Positions 1-8,660 are shown, counted from the stretch's first letter. The stretch: DNA of 64,000 bases from Gaiellasilicea sp037721555 (GCA_037721555.1 JBBJOI010000004.1:62001-126000), one strand, 5' to 3'. Translations and numbers: made by a program. The notes: generated by a model from the sequence alone, not told the origin.

Positions 1-19
1 AGCGTGAAACAGTTACCCC

Positions 20-370
20 ATGGCGAAGCTCCTCATCCACATCACACGCGGTCCTGAGGACCCAACTCGCGCGGCGCTCGGCTTTCTGGTCGGCAAGGCA
101 GCGGTCGAGGACGGTCACGACGTGTCACTCTTCTTGGCGGCAGACGCAGTTCAGCTCCTGAGGCCAGCCGTCCTCGATTCACTCGTTGGACTTGGAACGG
201 GGTCGCTTCGAGACTCGTACGACGCGCTCGTCTCGGGTGGAGCTCGATTCTTCGTGTCAGGTATGTCGAGCAAAGCGCGCGGCTTCGACGCTGAAGGCAT
301 CGCCGAACCAGCAACCCCCAACCGACTCGTGGAACTGGTGCTAGACCACGACCGCGTCATCACGTACTAG
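20..370 (+). CDS. DsrE/DsrF-like small protein
   Basis: A 116-residue protein with the DsrE-like fold pattern. It has an N-terminal beta strand (KLLIHITRG), an AALGFLVGKAAVEDGHDV helix-turn-strand, a second hydrophobic strand (VSLFLAADAV) and a FFVSGMSSKARGF segment near residues 76-88. Members of this family are small cytoplasmic proteins in sulfur relay or of unknown function. The Cys used by sulfur-relay DsrE is not seen here, so sulfur transfer is doubtful. The gene is complete, ends at a TAG within CTAG, and is followed 40 bp later by the first copy of the short palindromic repeat. Confidence 0.75.
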   Translation: MAKLLIHITRGPEDPTRAALGFLVGKAAVEDGHDVSLFLAADAVQLLRPAVLDSLVGLGTGSLRDSYDALVSGGARFFVSGMSSKARGFDAEGIAEPATPNRLVELVLDHDRVITY

Positions 371-410
371 CCGAATGTCAGGAGGTCAGCGAGAGGCGAG
401 ACACTCCGCT

Positions 411-442
411 GGGCCAGCGAGCGGAAATGTCCCCTGAGCGAA
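411..442 (+). repeat. Short palindromic repeat, copy 1
   Basis: Begins GGGCCAGCG and continues through AAATGTCCCCTGAGCG. It belongs to a family whose consensus is GGGCCAGYGTTC, a short GGGGA/TCCCC stem around an ATGT-like loop, then TGAGCG. It lies between the DsrE-like gene and the ABM-like pseudogene. Confidence 0.75.
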
Positions 443-530
443 GTGTAGGCGTCCTTATCGGGTCGCCTCGGCGATCGGTTGTGAAAGGCTATGGCCCCGC
501 AGTTCACGAACATGAGATGAGGAGACAACC

Positions 531-811
531 ATGTACGCGAGTGTCCGTACGTACGCTGGGAACCGCGACCTGGCCGATACGCTCGCCGAGCACGCGGACG
601 ACATTCGGCAAGTCATCGCCGCATCAACGGATTCAGGGCGTACTACCTCCTGAAGACCGGCGACGGCACGACTTCGATCAGCGTCTTCGCCGACCAAGCG
701 GGCGCGGAGGAGTCGAATAGCGCGGCAGCAGCGTGGCTTGCCGAAAACCTGCCAGACCTGGACGTCGCACCGCCGCAGGTCACCGAAGGCGGAGCCGTCA
801 TCGACTTCTAG
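531..811 (+). pseudogene. Antibiotic-biosynthesis-monooxygenase-like (ABM) protein, frameshifted
   Basis: The reading frame opens at ATG 531 behind a GGAG-type ribosome site and gives MYASVRTYAGN, but hits a stop after about 40 codons. From about 621 the +1-shifted frame continues with GFRAYYLLKTGDGTTSISVF and ends at TAG 809-811. Joined, the two parts make an ABM-fold protein of about 93 residues. The span is 281 bp, exactly one base short of a whole number of codons. One missing base near 621-624 (GCCGC|ATC) explains the break. This is either a pseudogene or an assembly deletion. ABM-like proteins of this type are small cytoplasmic dimers, mostly of unknown substrate. Confidence 0.7.
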
Positions 812-828
812 GTCGCCGAACCTCGCGT

Positions 829-860
829 GGGCGAGCGTGCGGTAATGTTCCCCGAGGGCG
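829..860 (+). repeat. Short palindromic repeat, copy 2
   Basis: GGGCGAGCG followed by TGCGGTAATGTTCCCCGAG. It lies between the ABM-like pseudogene and the end of the following minus-strand membrane-protein gene, in the same orientation as copy 1. Confidence 0.7.
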
Positions 861-896
861 TCGCCGGGTGGCTGGCCCGAACCGCGCAAGAGCAGG

Positions 897-1550
897 TCAG
901 CTGCTGGGAGAGGCGGCCGGGATGGGCCGACCCGCCTCTGTTTTCCGACCCCGAGCAACGAGGCTGGCGCCGAACAGAATCCAGCCCAGGCCGAAGAGCA
1001 CGTTCGCAACGGCGCCGTAGATCCTGTAGCCGTAAATCTGATCCAGCACGTCCGGCCGTACCGCCGCCAGCCACAGGACTGACCAGAACAGCACGACCCC
1101 GAGCCCCCACAGCAGGAGCCGGCTGAATCGCGTCAACGAGGAAGTTCGTCGGTTAGCCACGGCCATGAGGATGAGGCCTGTCCCAAAGACGGGCGCAAGC
1201 AGCGGCGGTACGACCGCGAGGATCGCCAGGTTGACCAATGCCGGGATCACCACGCCGATCATCGTGAGTACGTAGCCGACCCGCGCCATCCGGCCGGCTC
1301 GGCCGGTCAGCCGCCCGTACGAACCGGCGAGACCGAGCGCGATCAGCAGGCCTGAGGGGCCTTCCATCATGCTGCCCCAGAACAGCGTGCCCATGCCGAG
1401 CACCTCTCCCTCCATGTTTACGGAGCCGGGGCCGTGCACGCTCGTGTAGATCGGCCACAGCGCGATGTTCAGCGCCCCTCCGGCGATCATCGCGACACTC
1501 GGCCATAACGCAGACGCCGACGCCGGGCCCGAGCGGATGACCCGGGACAT
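897..1550 (-). CDS. Multi-pass membrane protein of unknown function
   Basis: A 217-residue hydrophobic protein with about six membrane segments: residues ~18-36, ~52-75, ~90-112, ~115-132, ~143-162 and ~180-200. No catalytic motif is recognised. The charged C-terminus (RGRKTEAGRPIP) should be cytoplasmic. ATG at 1550 is the first start after an in-frame stop. The gene is transcribed against its neighbours and is flanked on both sides by copies of the short repeat, so it forms one unit of the cassette-like layout. Function cannot be assigned. Confidence 0.65.
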   Translation of the reverse strand: MSRVIRSGPASASALWPSVAMIAGGALNIALWPIYTSVHGPGSVNMEGEVLGMGTLFWGSMMEGPSGLLIALGLAGSYGRLTGRAGRMARVGYVLTMIGVVIPALVNLAILAVVPPLLAPVFGTGLILMAVANRRTSSLTRFSRLLLWGLGVVLFWSVLWLAAVRPDVLDQIYGYRIYGAVANVLFGLGWILFGASLVARGRKTEAGRPIPAASPSS

Positions 1551-1594
1551 AGGCGGAGTCTAGTGAGGAGCCTCCGGCGACAACCACTAGGAGT

Positions 1595-1627
1595 GGGCCA
1601 GTGTTCGTAAATTTCCCCCGAGGAGCG
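1595..1627 (+). repeat. Short palindromic repeat, copy 3
   Basis: GGGCCAGTGTTCGTAA followed by ATTTCCCCCGAGGAGCG. It sits in the divergent gap between the membrane-protein gene and the GYD-domain gene. Confidence 0.7.
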
Positions 1628-1710
1628 GGTGGCGCGAGGCCTTGGGGCTCCTTGTGGGGTCATACTTCGATCACGGCGACTCGCTCGGGTCGCCGAACGG
1701 GAGGAACGGA

Positions 1711-2049
1711 ATGCCGCTCTATCTATCGAGGTTCAGCTACACGCCGGAGACATGGGCCAGGCTGATCGGTAACCCGGAGGACCGTCGAACAGCTGCTCGG
1801 TCGTACATCGAGTCGGTCGGTGGCAAGCTCCACGGGTTCTGGTACGCCTTCGGCAGTCACGATGGCTACTCCCTCTGGGAGGCGCCCGACAATGTGTCGA
1901 TGGCTGCCGTTGCTCTGGCGATCGGTGGCGGCGGCGCGCTCAGCTCGCTAGAGACGACCGTCCTGATGAGCGTCGACGAGACGATGGACGCCTTGCGCAA
2001 GGCCCAGGAGGTCCAGTACCGGGCACCCGCTACGGCAGCTGATTCCTGA
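1711..2049 (+). CDS. GYD-domain protein
   Basis: A 112-residue protein beginning MPLYLSRFSYTPETWARLI and containing NPEDRR and a GFWYAFGSHDGYSLWEAPD stretch. These are the usual N-terminus and core of GYD-domain proteins, an alpha/beta ferredoxin-like fold of unknown role. The ATG at 1711 is preferred over the further upstream in-frame ATG because it has GGAGG about 8 bp upstream and matches the family start. The gene is complete and unbroken, unlike several neighbours. Confidence 0.8.
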   Translation: MPLYLSRFSYTPETWARLIGNPEDRRTAARSYIESVGGKLHGFWYAFGSHDGYSLWEAPDNVSMAAVALAIGGGGALSSLETTVLMSVDETMDALRKAQEVQYRAPATAADS

Positions 2050-2178
2050 CACGTCGTCTCATTTCGTTCGCAATCGCCTGGGCGAGTGCGCGTGCTGACG
2101 CCTGGGTGATGGAGGGGCGCCGGCGGCTCCGGGTCGGTGCTCTTCTTTACTTGAACTAGCAACGAAACTCGTTCTCCA

Positions 2179-2204
2179 GGGGGCGTGTCTGAATTCCCTG
2201 AGGG
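2179..2204 (+). repeat. Possible degenerate copy of the short repeat
   Basis: GGGGGCGTGTCTGAATTCCC then TGAGGG resembles the repeat consensus with part of the loop missing. It lies after the GYD gene and before the palindrome near rep. Confidence 0.35.
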
Positions 2205-2213
2205 TGGGTTCTT

Positions 2214-2309
2214 GTCGGCCCGGAGGGTGGGGGTCTGCGTCTGGCGCGCGGGGGCCCGGGGCGTCCCGGAGGGACGTTCCGGGGAAGCGCCAGACGCCGG
2301 AGGGCCGAC
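2214..2309. repeat. Three-layer nested palindrome, candidate replication origin
   Basis: Three perfect inverted repeats are almost co-centred. The outer is GTCGGCCC (2214-2221) with GGGCCGAC (2302-2309). The middle is CGTCTGGCGC (2238-2247) with GCGCCAGACG (2287-2296). The inner is CGTCCC (2262-2267) with GGGACG (2271-2276) around a GGA loop. It lies about 200 bp upstream of a rolling-circle type Rep gene, and double-strand origins of such replicons are typically stem-loops near rep. The structure is seen directly; the origin role is an inference. Confidence 0.55.
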
Positions 2310-2427
2310 CCTCTTTCGAGCTTTGCTGTGACTGCTCCTGCCGTGGGTCGTCCGACGGGCTGACTAAGCTACGGCGGCTTATTCCTAGGGGCGGTGATAC
2401 CGCTAGCTAGCTAGATCGGGTCGCGTC

Positions 2428-2508
2428 GTGAGCGGGGCGTCCGTGGTGCGGGGCGATCTTGGGAGGGCAAGGCCGCTCGTCGTGTTCATCAACGGCGAGG
2501 TGGCGTAG
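2428..2508 (+). CDS. Possible 26-residue leader peptide coupled to rep
   Basis: A small GTG-started frame encodes 26 residues ending LVVFINGEVA. Its TAG stop (2506-2508) shares its last base with the GTG start of the Rep gene. The overlap would allow translational coupling. No homologue is recognised, and the length leaves real doubt. Confidence 0.3.
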   Translation: MSGASVVRGDLGRARPLVVFINGEVA

Positions 2509-3155
2509 TGGGCTGGTCGGATGAGGTTGGGAGTGCTTCAGCGGGGCGTCCGCTGGCGGGCAGGTCGCGCCCCGATCGGCGACGGAGACGGCGGGCGTTC
2601 TGGACGCTGAGTCTGTATCCCTCGGCGGGTGAGGCAGGCGGCTGCCTGTATGCGCCTCGACGGGTCGGGGTATCGGGCTGGAGGCCGGATCCTGAGCGGT
2701 CTGCGCTTGAGGCGGCTCGGCGGGCTCGGTCGAAGATCCGGCGTTACTGCGCGGCGAACCGGCTCAACCGGCTTGGCACGCTTACCTATGCGGGTGAGGG
2801 CTGCCACGAGCCGCCCCGGTTGCGGGCCGATGTGGGCGTGTTCTTCAAAGAACTACGGCGGGAGCTTGGCGGCAAGGCGATCCCCTACCTGTGGGTGCCC
2901 GAGTGGCATCCGGGCGGGCACGGGTTGCACGTGCACTTCGCGGTCGGACGCTTCATCGGTCAGCCGCTGATCCGTGACACCTGGGGCCTAGGGCACGTGC
3001 ATATCAAGCTGCTTGGTGATCTGCCGGTCGGATCGGGGTCACTGGCGGAAGCCCGGCTTGCTGCCCGTTATCTCTCGAAGTACGCCAGTAAAGCTGTCGA
3101 GGAGAAGCGGTCGGCTGGGTGCCTCTCCTCCGCGCCGCGCCCGTGGCGGCGCTGA
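2508..3155 (+). CDS. Rolling-circle replication initiator (HUH Rep), probably C-terminally truncated
   Basis: A 215-residue protein with the three Rep/HUH endonuclease motifs in order. Motif 1 is LGTLTYAGEG (about residue 88-97). The metal-binding HUH motif is HGLHVHFAVG (about 138-147). Motif 3 is RYLSKYASK (about 187-195), which carries the candidate catalytic Tyr and Lys. Such proteins nick the double-strand origin of plasmids and small integrated elements. Soon after motif 3 the frame runs into SAGCLSSAPRPWRR and stops. Related proteins usually continue for many more residues, so the 3' end looks replaced or deleted. The palindrome at 2214-2309 lies upstream. It is probably the remnant of an integrated plasmid. 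Confidence 0.65.
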   Translation: MGWSDEVGSASAGRPLAGRSRPDRRRRRRAFWTLSLYPSAGEAGGCLYAPRRVGVSGWRPDPERSALEAARRARSKIRRYCAANRLNRLGTLTYAGEGCHEPPRLRADVGVFFKELRRELGGKAIPYLWVPEWHPGGHGLHVHFAVGRFIGQPLIRDTWGLGHVHIKLLGDLPVGSGSLAEARLAARYLSKYASKAVEEKRSAGCLSSAPRPWRR

Positions 3156-3457
3156 TTCACTGGCGCCGCTGATCCCCTCACTGGCCGGCCCAGGCGAGAC
3201 GCGACTAGCTCCCTCGGAAGCCCTCTTCTTGCGCTGCGCCCGTAGCTCATCGAGTTTCCGTCGAAGCGCCTCCGGAACCTCGGTCTCCCGGGACACCGGT
3301 TCGAATCCGTATGGCCTCTCCGAAAAGTCCCCGCGCCAACTGGTGATCGAGCCGCGCCGCGTTTCGGTACTGCGGCAAGCTGAGAAGGTTGTTCTCGGTC
3401 GCCGAACCGGCAGTCGTCTGACCTACACGACGTAGGTCGACGCCCGGACCTCCCTTC
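3156..3457. other. Gap with no supported gene
   Basis: About 300 bp between the truncated rep and the PIN gene. Short frames exist on both strands, including a charged, helix-prone minus-strand stretch (VPEALRRKLDELRAQRKK, about 3216-3290). None has a recognisable family or start. GGTTCGAATCC at about 3298-3308 resembles a tRNA T-loop but does not fold into a tRNA. It is probably debris from the truncation of the Rep element. Confidence 0.5.
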
Positions 3458-3853
3458 CTAGCGCAGCGCGTCAATCGACGCGGTCGCGACGATCCCGTCG
3501 ACGCTGCGCGCCAGCTCCGCGTCCAGGGTTACGAGCGCGTCTGCCTGCAGCTGCGTGAGTGCGACATACTCGGCGTTGTAGGTCGAGGCCCAGCCCAACT
3601 GATCCGCCAGGTCCCAGGCACGACGCCGAAGAACGGCGTCGCCGAGGAGCCTGATCGGCATCCGCCCGATGCGGGTGAGGCGGTCGCGCGCGACGTCGGC
3701 CGGGAGGTCGCCCCGCTGGACGGCCTCGTGCAGGATTGACAGCGTTTGGGAGCGAAGGAGCGTCGGTGCGAGGAGCTCGTGCGCGCCTGGAATCTCGACC
3801 CCCTCGCTCGCCAGGTGGAGGACGGCGCTGGCGTCGACGACGAACCTGGTCAT
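3458..3853 (-). CDS. PIN-domain ribonuclease (VapC-like), no partner seen
   Basis: A 131-residue protein with the PIN-domain layout: FVVDASAVLHL at residues 4-14 (first acidic residue D7), an alpha-helical middle, and AEYVALTQLQADALVTLDAEL at about 94-114 with the later acidic residues. VapC toxins of this fold cleave RNA with Mg2+. The usual antitoxin gene would overlap or directly precede the ATG at 3853. Upstream (3854-3955) no AbrB, RHH or Phd-like frame is visible, so the toxin looks orphaned or its antitoxin has decayed. Confidence 0.75.
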   Translation of the reverse strand: MTRFVVDASAVLHLASEGVEIPGAHELLAPTLLRSQTLSILHEAVQRGDLPADVARDRLTRIGRMPIRLLGDAVLRRRAWDLADQLGWASTYNAEYVALTQLQADALVTLDAELARSVDGIVATASIDALR

Positions 3854-3955
3854 CGGATACCTCAGATCGAGTGTAGGAGCGTCACAACACTACCGCCCTC
3901 CACGTGGACACCTGCGCCCGCCACACGACGCGCAGGAATGCCTTGCCTCCGCTTG

Positions 3956-4291
3956 CTATCGCTTAGCAGGTAGCGAACGCGCGTACGTCGTGCCGAGCTC
4001 GACCCAGCTCGCGAGGTCGCGCCTGACGCGGAGGTGTTCGGCATCGACTCGTAGCCAGCCCCGCATTGGTCTGCTACGCATCACGAAATACTGAGCGTTC
4101 GTCTGCTCGACGAGCGTGTCCGACTCCTCTGGGTCGCCGCGGATCATGATGCCTCCTTGGCCACTCGCCGCCACGGCCATGTTGCCGTTGATGAGGAAGG
4201 CGAGCCCACCGAACATCTTTCTCTCGGTCAGACCGGGTTCACCGGAAGTCAGCTCGCGGATCTCGGCAGCGAGAGTTTCGTCGTAGGCCAT
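3956..4291 (-). CDS. TfoX N-terminal domain protein
   Basis: A 111-residue protein starting MAYDETLAAEIRELTSG, then ERKMFGGLAFLINGNMAVA (about residues 23-42) and later PMRGWLRVDAE. This is the TfoX/Sxy N-terminal domain found as a stand-alone small protein in many actinobacteria. Unlike Sxy of enteric bacteria, there is no C-terminal domain and no evidence of a competence role here. It is complete, and an ATG is used at 4291. Confidence 0.85.
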   Translation of the reverse strand: MAYDETLAAEIRELTSGEPGLTERKMFGGLAFLINGNMAVAASGQGGIMIRGDPEESDTLVEQTNAQYFVMRSRPMRGWLRVDAEHLRVRRDLASWVELGTTYARSLPAKR

Positions 4292-4453
4292 CTCCGAGCA
4301 TGATGGCGGCTCAATCTGTCAGCGGCGCGCTTCAAGCCATTCCCGGCGGCCATCGTCGCCCAGCGGGAGCGAGCGCGGGAGCACGGTAACCTCAGACCTC
4401 GGTACGACGATTCGGTGAGCCACGATCCGACCCCCTGACGTAGCCTCCCGTCC

Positions 4454-5571
4454 GTGCACCGGCTCACCAAGGCGCAGGCCCGGCGCGTCGCGGTGCGCGC
4501 ACAACTGCTGGACGCACCCCGGCCGACCGAGCTGGTCACGGTCGTGCAGCAACTGACCCTGCTGCAGATCGACCCGACCGCGGCCATCGCGCGCAGCGCA
4601 GACCTCGTCGCCTGGAGCCGCCTTGGCTCGGCGTACCAACCCGCCCACCTCCAGCAGGCCCTGGAGCAAGACCACACGCTGTTCGAGCTCGACGCGCTGA
4701 TACGGCCGGCGAGCGACCTCGGCCTGTACCTCGCCGGTGCGGCCGACTTGCCCAGCAGCGAGGGCACGCGTGCCTGGCTCCGCGACAACGACTCCTTCCG
4801 GCGGGACATCCTCGACCTGCTCGGCGGCTCCGGGCCGGTGACCTCGCGTGACATCCCGGACACGTGCGTCGTGCCGTGGGCCTCGACCGGGTGGACCAAC
4901 AACCGCAACGTCACCCAGATGCTGGAGGTCCTGATGACGCGCGCGAGGTCGCGATCGCCGGGCGCGTCGGGCGGCAGCGGCTGTGGGACCTGGCCGAGCG
5001 CGTGTACCCGGCCGACGTCGTCGTCCCGTCGGTCGAGGAGGCAGCGCGCACCAAGAACGAGCGGCGGCTCGCCTCGCTCGGCATCGCACGGCAGAAGAGC
5101 AGAGCGATGCCGCTCGAGCCCATTCACGTGGGCGAGGCCGGCGAGCCGGCCGTGGTCCAGGGCATCGCGGGGGAGTGGCGCGTCGATCCCGCCGCGCTCG
5201 GCAACGACTTCGAAGGGCGCACGGCGCTGCTGTCGCCGTTCGACCGGCTCGTCCACGACCGGGTCCGCGCCCAGGAGCTCTTCGACTTCGAGTACGTCCT
5301 CGAGATGTACAAGCCCAAGGCGTTGCGCAGCTGGGGCTACTTCGCCCTGCCGGTGCTCCACCACGACCGGCTGGTCGGGAAGGTCGACGCCACCGCCGAC
5401 CTCAAGGCCTCCCTGTTGCAAGTGCACGCGATCCACGAGGACGTGAGGTTCACCCGGACGATGACCAAGGCCGTGCAGACCGAGCTGGAGGACTTGGCCT
5501 TGTGGCTCGGGCTGGGTGCGGTCGAGGCGGCCGGCCCTGGCTGGCCGACGCAGGTGATCGACCTCCGCTGA
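4454..5571 (+). pseudogene. YcaQ-like winged-helix DNA glycosylase family protein, frameshifted
   Basis: The 5' frame (GTG 4454) encodes HRLTKAQARRVAVRAQLL, LLQIDPTAAIARSADLVAWS and so on, then loses homology near 4945. The +1 frame then carries EVAIAGRVGRQRLWDLAERV through FEYVLEMYKPKALRSWGYFA to the TGA at 5571. Together they make a protein of about 372 residues of the HTH_42/YcaQ family, whose characterised members unhook interstrand crosslinks. A missing G in ACGCGC|GAGGTC explains the break. Start GTG has no strong ribosome site. A paralogue lies convergently at 5618-7032. Confidence 0.75.
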
Positions 5572-5617
5572 TCGCCGATTCGTGTCCGTCGACGCGCCGT
5601 TGCGTAGTCCGTCGAAA

Positions 5618-7032
5618 CTACGTCCCCAGGCCCGCGCCCTGGGTCCGAACCGCCCGGATGAGCGCCCGGTGGCGCGCGACGCGGGGCCACGCGACCCGCG
5701 CGACGCCGCCGAAGGCCCGATGCGCCTCCAGAGCCTCCTGGAACGCCTCGACGAACCCGGGCGTGCCGAGCGGGTCGAAGCCCTCCTCCCACCACAGGCC
5801 GGCGATCCGCAGCTCGTTCGCCTTGCGCTCGATCCGCGGCTCGATCCGGCCCACGAGCCGGTCTCCGAAGAGGATCGGCAGGACGTAGTAGCCCCAGCGC
5901 CGCTTCGCGGCCGGGACGTAGACCTCCCAGGTGTAGTCAAAGTCGTAGAGGCTGCGGAGGAGGTCGCGATCCCAGACGAGCGGGTCGAGGGCGGCGAGGA
6001 ACGCGACACCCGGCGCGGCTTCGCCCGGCGGCTCACCCGCGGCCACCTCGCGCTCAGCTCGGGCGAGGTTGGCAGCTCGGCGGCCGGGGCGAACCGCGGG
6101 CCGCGAATGCCGTCGACCGCGACCGGCACGAGCGTCCCGGACTCGACGAGCTCGGCGTGCAAGGCGCGACGCCCGGCGCTCTTGATCGGCAGGCCGTCCT
6201 CGAACCCCTGCTCGTCGCGCGGCGAGGTTCCCAACCAGAGCTCGGCCGAGCCACTCGTGCCGAGCAGGCCGTGCGCCCGGTAGCGCGACAGGAGCTTGTG
6301 CCGGAACCGCTCCCGGATTCGAACCTCGCGAGCCAGAACGTCGCTCGGGAAGAGGCGCTCGACGAGGTCGTAGACGCGGCGGTTGCCGTCTCGTCTCGAG
6401 AGGCCGAGGATGCCGGCTTCGGCAAGGGCCTCGAGGAGCGCCCGGACCTGGTTCGTCGGGCGCCAGTACCAGTCGATCGCGGCCCGCGGCTGGACGTCGA
6501 TCGACGACATCGGGCCGGTCGTCCGGATCCGCTCGAGCAGCTCCTCGACGAGCGGGGCGTGCTCGTCGAACGCGCCTCCCTCGTGCTTCCGTCGCGCCCG
6601 GTCCCACGCGATCCGGTACCACGGCAGGTCTGCAGTCGGCACCAGCGACAGGCCCTTGTTGTACGTCTCGTACAGCAGCCGATCCTCGTACAACAGCCGG
6701 TCGGTCAGCTCGCGGCGGTAGCCGGCGACCCGCGACAGAAGCACGAGGTCGTGGTTGCGGCCGGCGATCTCGATCGGGTCGAACTGGATCGAGCCGAGGC
6801 GGTCGAAGACGGCGAGCACGCCCTCCGCCCCCGACGGGAGCGAGCGGGGCGGCGTCAGGAAGTGGTGAATCGCGAGGTAGCGACGGGCCACCTCGCGGCT
6901 GATGACGCGCGGGACTGCGTCCGTCGCCGTGACTGGCGCGGACGGCTCGGCGACGGCATTGGTTATCGGCGTCGATCGATCGTCCGCGCCGATGCCGTCA
7001 GGTTCCATCACGTCTCGTCGACGCGGCTTCAC
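5618..7032 (-). pseudogene. Second YcaQ-like winged-helix protein, frameshifted
   Basis: From the start (GTG 7032 or ATG 7008) the frame gives VARRYLAIHHFLTPPRSLP, GSIQFDPIEIAGRNHDLVLL and YETYNKGLSLVPTADLPWYR, all typical of the YcaQ family. Near 6072 the product continues in the other frame with ANLARAEREVAAGEPPGEA, then YDFDYTWEVYVPAAKRRWGY, and ends at TAG 5618. One base is missing in GAGCTG|CCAACC. The reassembled protein is about 460 residues. The beginning overlaps the end of the Nudix gene, so the two were probably co-transcribed. Confidence 0.75.
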
Positions 7033-7557
7033 CCGCGTCGAGAGCCTTTCCGGACTCGGCCGACTCCCCGCCGATGGCCGCGATCAGCCGATCGATGAAC
7101 GGGATCTGAGTGGGCTTGACCCAGCGTCGGGCCTCGGCCGCTGTGAACCACGCGACGCGGTCGAGCTCCGGGAAGGTCTCGCGCCGGCCGCTCCGCGGCG
7201 GCCACTCCAGCTCGAACACGTTCGACCGGGCCGTGGCCGGATCGAGATCGCCCTCGATCGCCCAGGCGTGGACGAGCTTGCCGCCCTTCTGGACGATCGT
7301 GCCGAGCGCGATCGGCACCGATCCGTCGGGCTGGCCGGCCGGTGCCGGATGGCCGACCTCCTCGGCGAACTCACGGCGAGCGACGGCCAGTAGGTCCTCG
7401 TCGGCGCGATCCGGCTCGCCTTCGGGATCGACCAGTGGCCCTCGTCGCGGCGGGCGAAGAACGGCCCGCCCGGGTGGCCGAGCAGAACCTCCGGCTCGGA
7501 AGCGACGGCTGCGGTGCGGCGAAAGAGGAGGACTCCGGCGCTCTGCCTAACAGCCAT
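6998..7557 (-). pseudogene. Nudix hydrolase, frameshifted
   Basis: ATG 7557 opens MAVRQSAGVLLFRR, followed by LLGHPGGPFFARRDEGHWSI, the usual start of ADP-ribose/diadenosine-type Nudix proteins. At about 7424 the frame shifts. The shifted frame carries GEPDRADEDLLAVARREFAE (most of the Nudix box), then the REFAEEVG helix, and runs to TGA 6998. One G is missing in AAGG|CGAG. Restored, the protein is about 186 residues. The substrate cannot be read from the sequence. The stop overlaps the start of the YcaQ-like gene. Confidence 0.75.
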
Positions 7558-7960
7558 CGGCGCATCGTAGAGCGGCCGTCCCGCGGTCCCAGGCGGGCGC
7601 TGTTTGCTTAGCGCATGGCTTGCCTCGTAGAGCAGTGCACGCCGACAGTTACGAGCGCCCGGAGCGACCCATGGGCAGGTCAACCACGTCCCGCTAGGTC
7701 TCCGCGGCCGTTCAGGGGAGACTCCCGGACGCTGCCTGCAGGAGCATCTGTCCGCGCATGGGCGCGTTCCATCGGCACGAGCGGCGCAAGCGGGCGAGGC
7801 CCGGCCCGCAACAGGTTCGGGCCTCAAAGGATCAGTCGTTTCGACTTCGAGCGGCGCGTGGTGGTCCGGTCTACACCGCGCTCTAGTATCTCCGATCGAT
7901 CGATGCATGTAGATCGTCCGTCGGGACGTCACGACCGCAACGCGACACGTAGGAGATGAG
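7558..7960. other. 400-bp intergenic region
   Basis: No gene is supported here. The region contains one inverted copy of the short repeat (7709-7737) and, near 7889-7903, alternating GATC/CGAT palindromes. The promoter of the downstream hydrolase must lie here but no confident -35/-10 pair is visible. Confidence 0.5.
7709..7737 (-). repeat. Short palindromic repeat, inverted copy
   Basis: CCGTTCAGGGGAG then ACTCCCGGACGCTGCC is the reverse complement of the repeat consensus. It is the only clear copy in the opposite orientation. Confidence 0.6.
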
Positions 7961-8539
7961 ATGGCGGAGATATTGCTCTTCCACCACGCACTGGGCCAGA
8001 CTACGGGCTTCCACGCCTGGGCGGACGAGCTCCGGCGCGCAGGCCACACGGTGCACACTCCCGACCTCTTCGACGGCCGCACGTTCGGCACGATCGACGA
8101 GGGCGTGGCCTACGCCGGCGACGTCGGCTTCGGCGAGATCATCGAGCGCGGGGTGCGTGCGGCGGAGGCGTTGCCGAGCGAGCTCGTCTACGCCGGCTTC
8201 TCGCTTGGGGTGCTGCCGGCGCAGAAGCTCGCGCAGACCCGCGCGGGCGCCCGAGGTGCGCTGCTCTTCTACTCCTGCGTGCCAACGTCCGAGTTCGGGT
8301 CGGCGTGGCCGGCGGAGGTACCCGTGCAGATTCACGGCATGGACGCCGACCCGTTCTTCGTCGACGAGGGTGACATCGACGCCGCCCGATTGCTCGTCGA
8401 GTCGACCGAGCACGCCGAGCTGTTCCTCTATCCCGGCGACCAGCACTACTTCGCCGACAGCAGTCTCCCGAGCTACGACGAGAGCGCCGCCGCGCTGCTC
8501 ATGCAGCGCGTGCTCACCTTCCTCGAGACCCGTGACTGA
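7961..8539 (+). CDS. Dienelactone hydrolase family protein with Ser nucleophile
   Basis: A 192-residue alpha/beta hydrolase starting MAEILLFHHALGQTTGF. Candidate triad residues are Ser81 in the elbow GFSLG, Asp128 or Asp130 in GMDADPFF, and His162 in PGDQHYFAD. Classical dienelactone hydrolases use Cys at the elbow; this subfamily carries Ser, so lactone hydrolysis should not be assumed. GGAGATGAG directly precedes the ATG. The gene is complete and ends at 8539, 44 bp before the next short repeat. Confidence 0.85.
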   Translation: MAEILLFHHALGQTTGFHAWADELRRAGHTVHTPDLFDGRTFGTIDEGVAYAGDVGFGEIIERGVRAAEALPSELVYAGFSLGVLPAQKLAQTRAGARGALLFYSCVPTSEFGSAWPAEVPVQIHGMDADPFFVDEGDIDAARLLVESTEHAELFLYPGDQHYFADSSLPSYDESAAALLMQRVLTFLETRD

Positions 8540-8582
8540 CACTCGAGTCATGGCTGAGACGCGGGCTGCCGCAGCGTCGCCT

Positions 8583-8613
8583 GGGCCAGTGTCAAGGGAT
8601 GTTCCCTGATAGC
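8583..8613 (+). repeat. Short palindromic repeat, copy 5
   Basis: GGGCCAGTGTCAAGGGATG then TTCCCTGATAGC, between the dienelactone hydrolase gene and the VOC remnant. Confidence 0.75.
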
Positions 8614-8660
8614 ACGATCAGATGGTTTGGCAGGCCTCGGCCCGTACCTTTCTCAGTCGG

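Noticed and set aside
3236..3311. Possible tRNA: GCGCCCGTAGCTCA at the start and GGTTCGAATCC later
   Set aside because: The acceptor ends do not pair, the T-stem has only three pairs and there is no anticodon stem. At most a chance match or a fragment.
4249..7032. Very long minus-strand open frame of 927 codons
   Set aside because: Only its first part (7032 to about 6072) encodes a real YcaQ-like protein; the rest is the antisense shadow of the other gene plus Ser/Arg-rich low complexity, caused by the frameshift.
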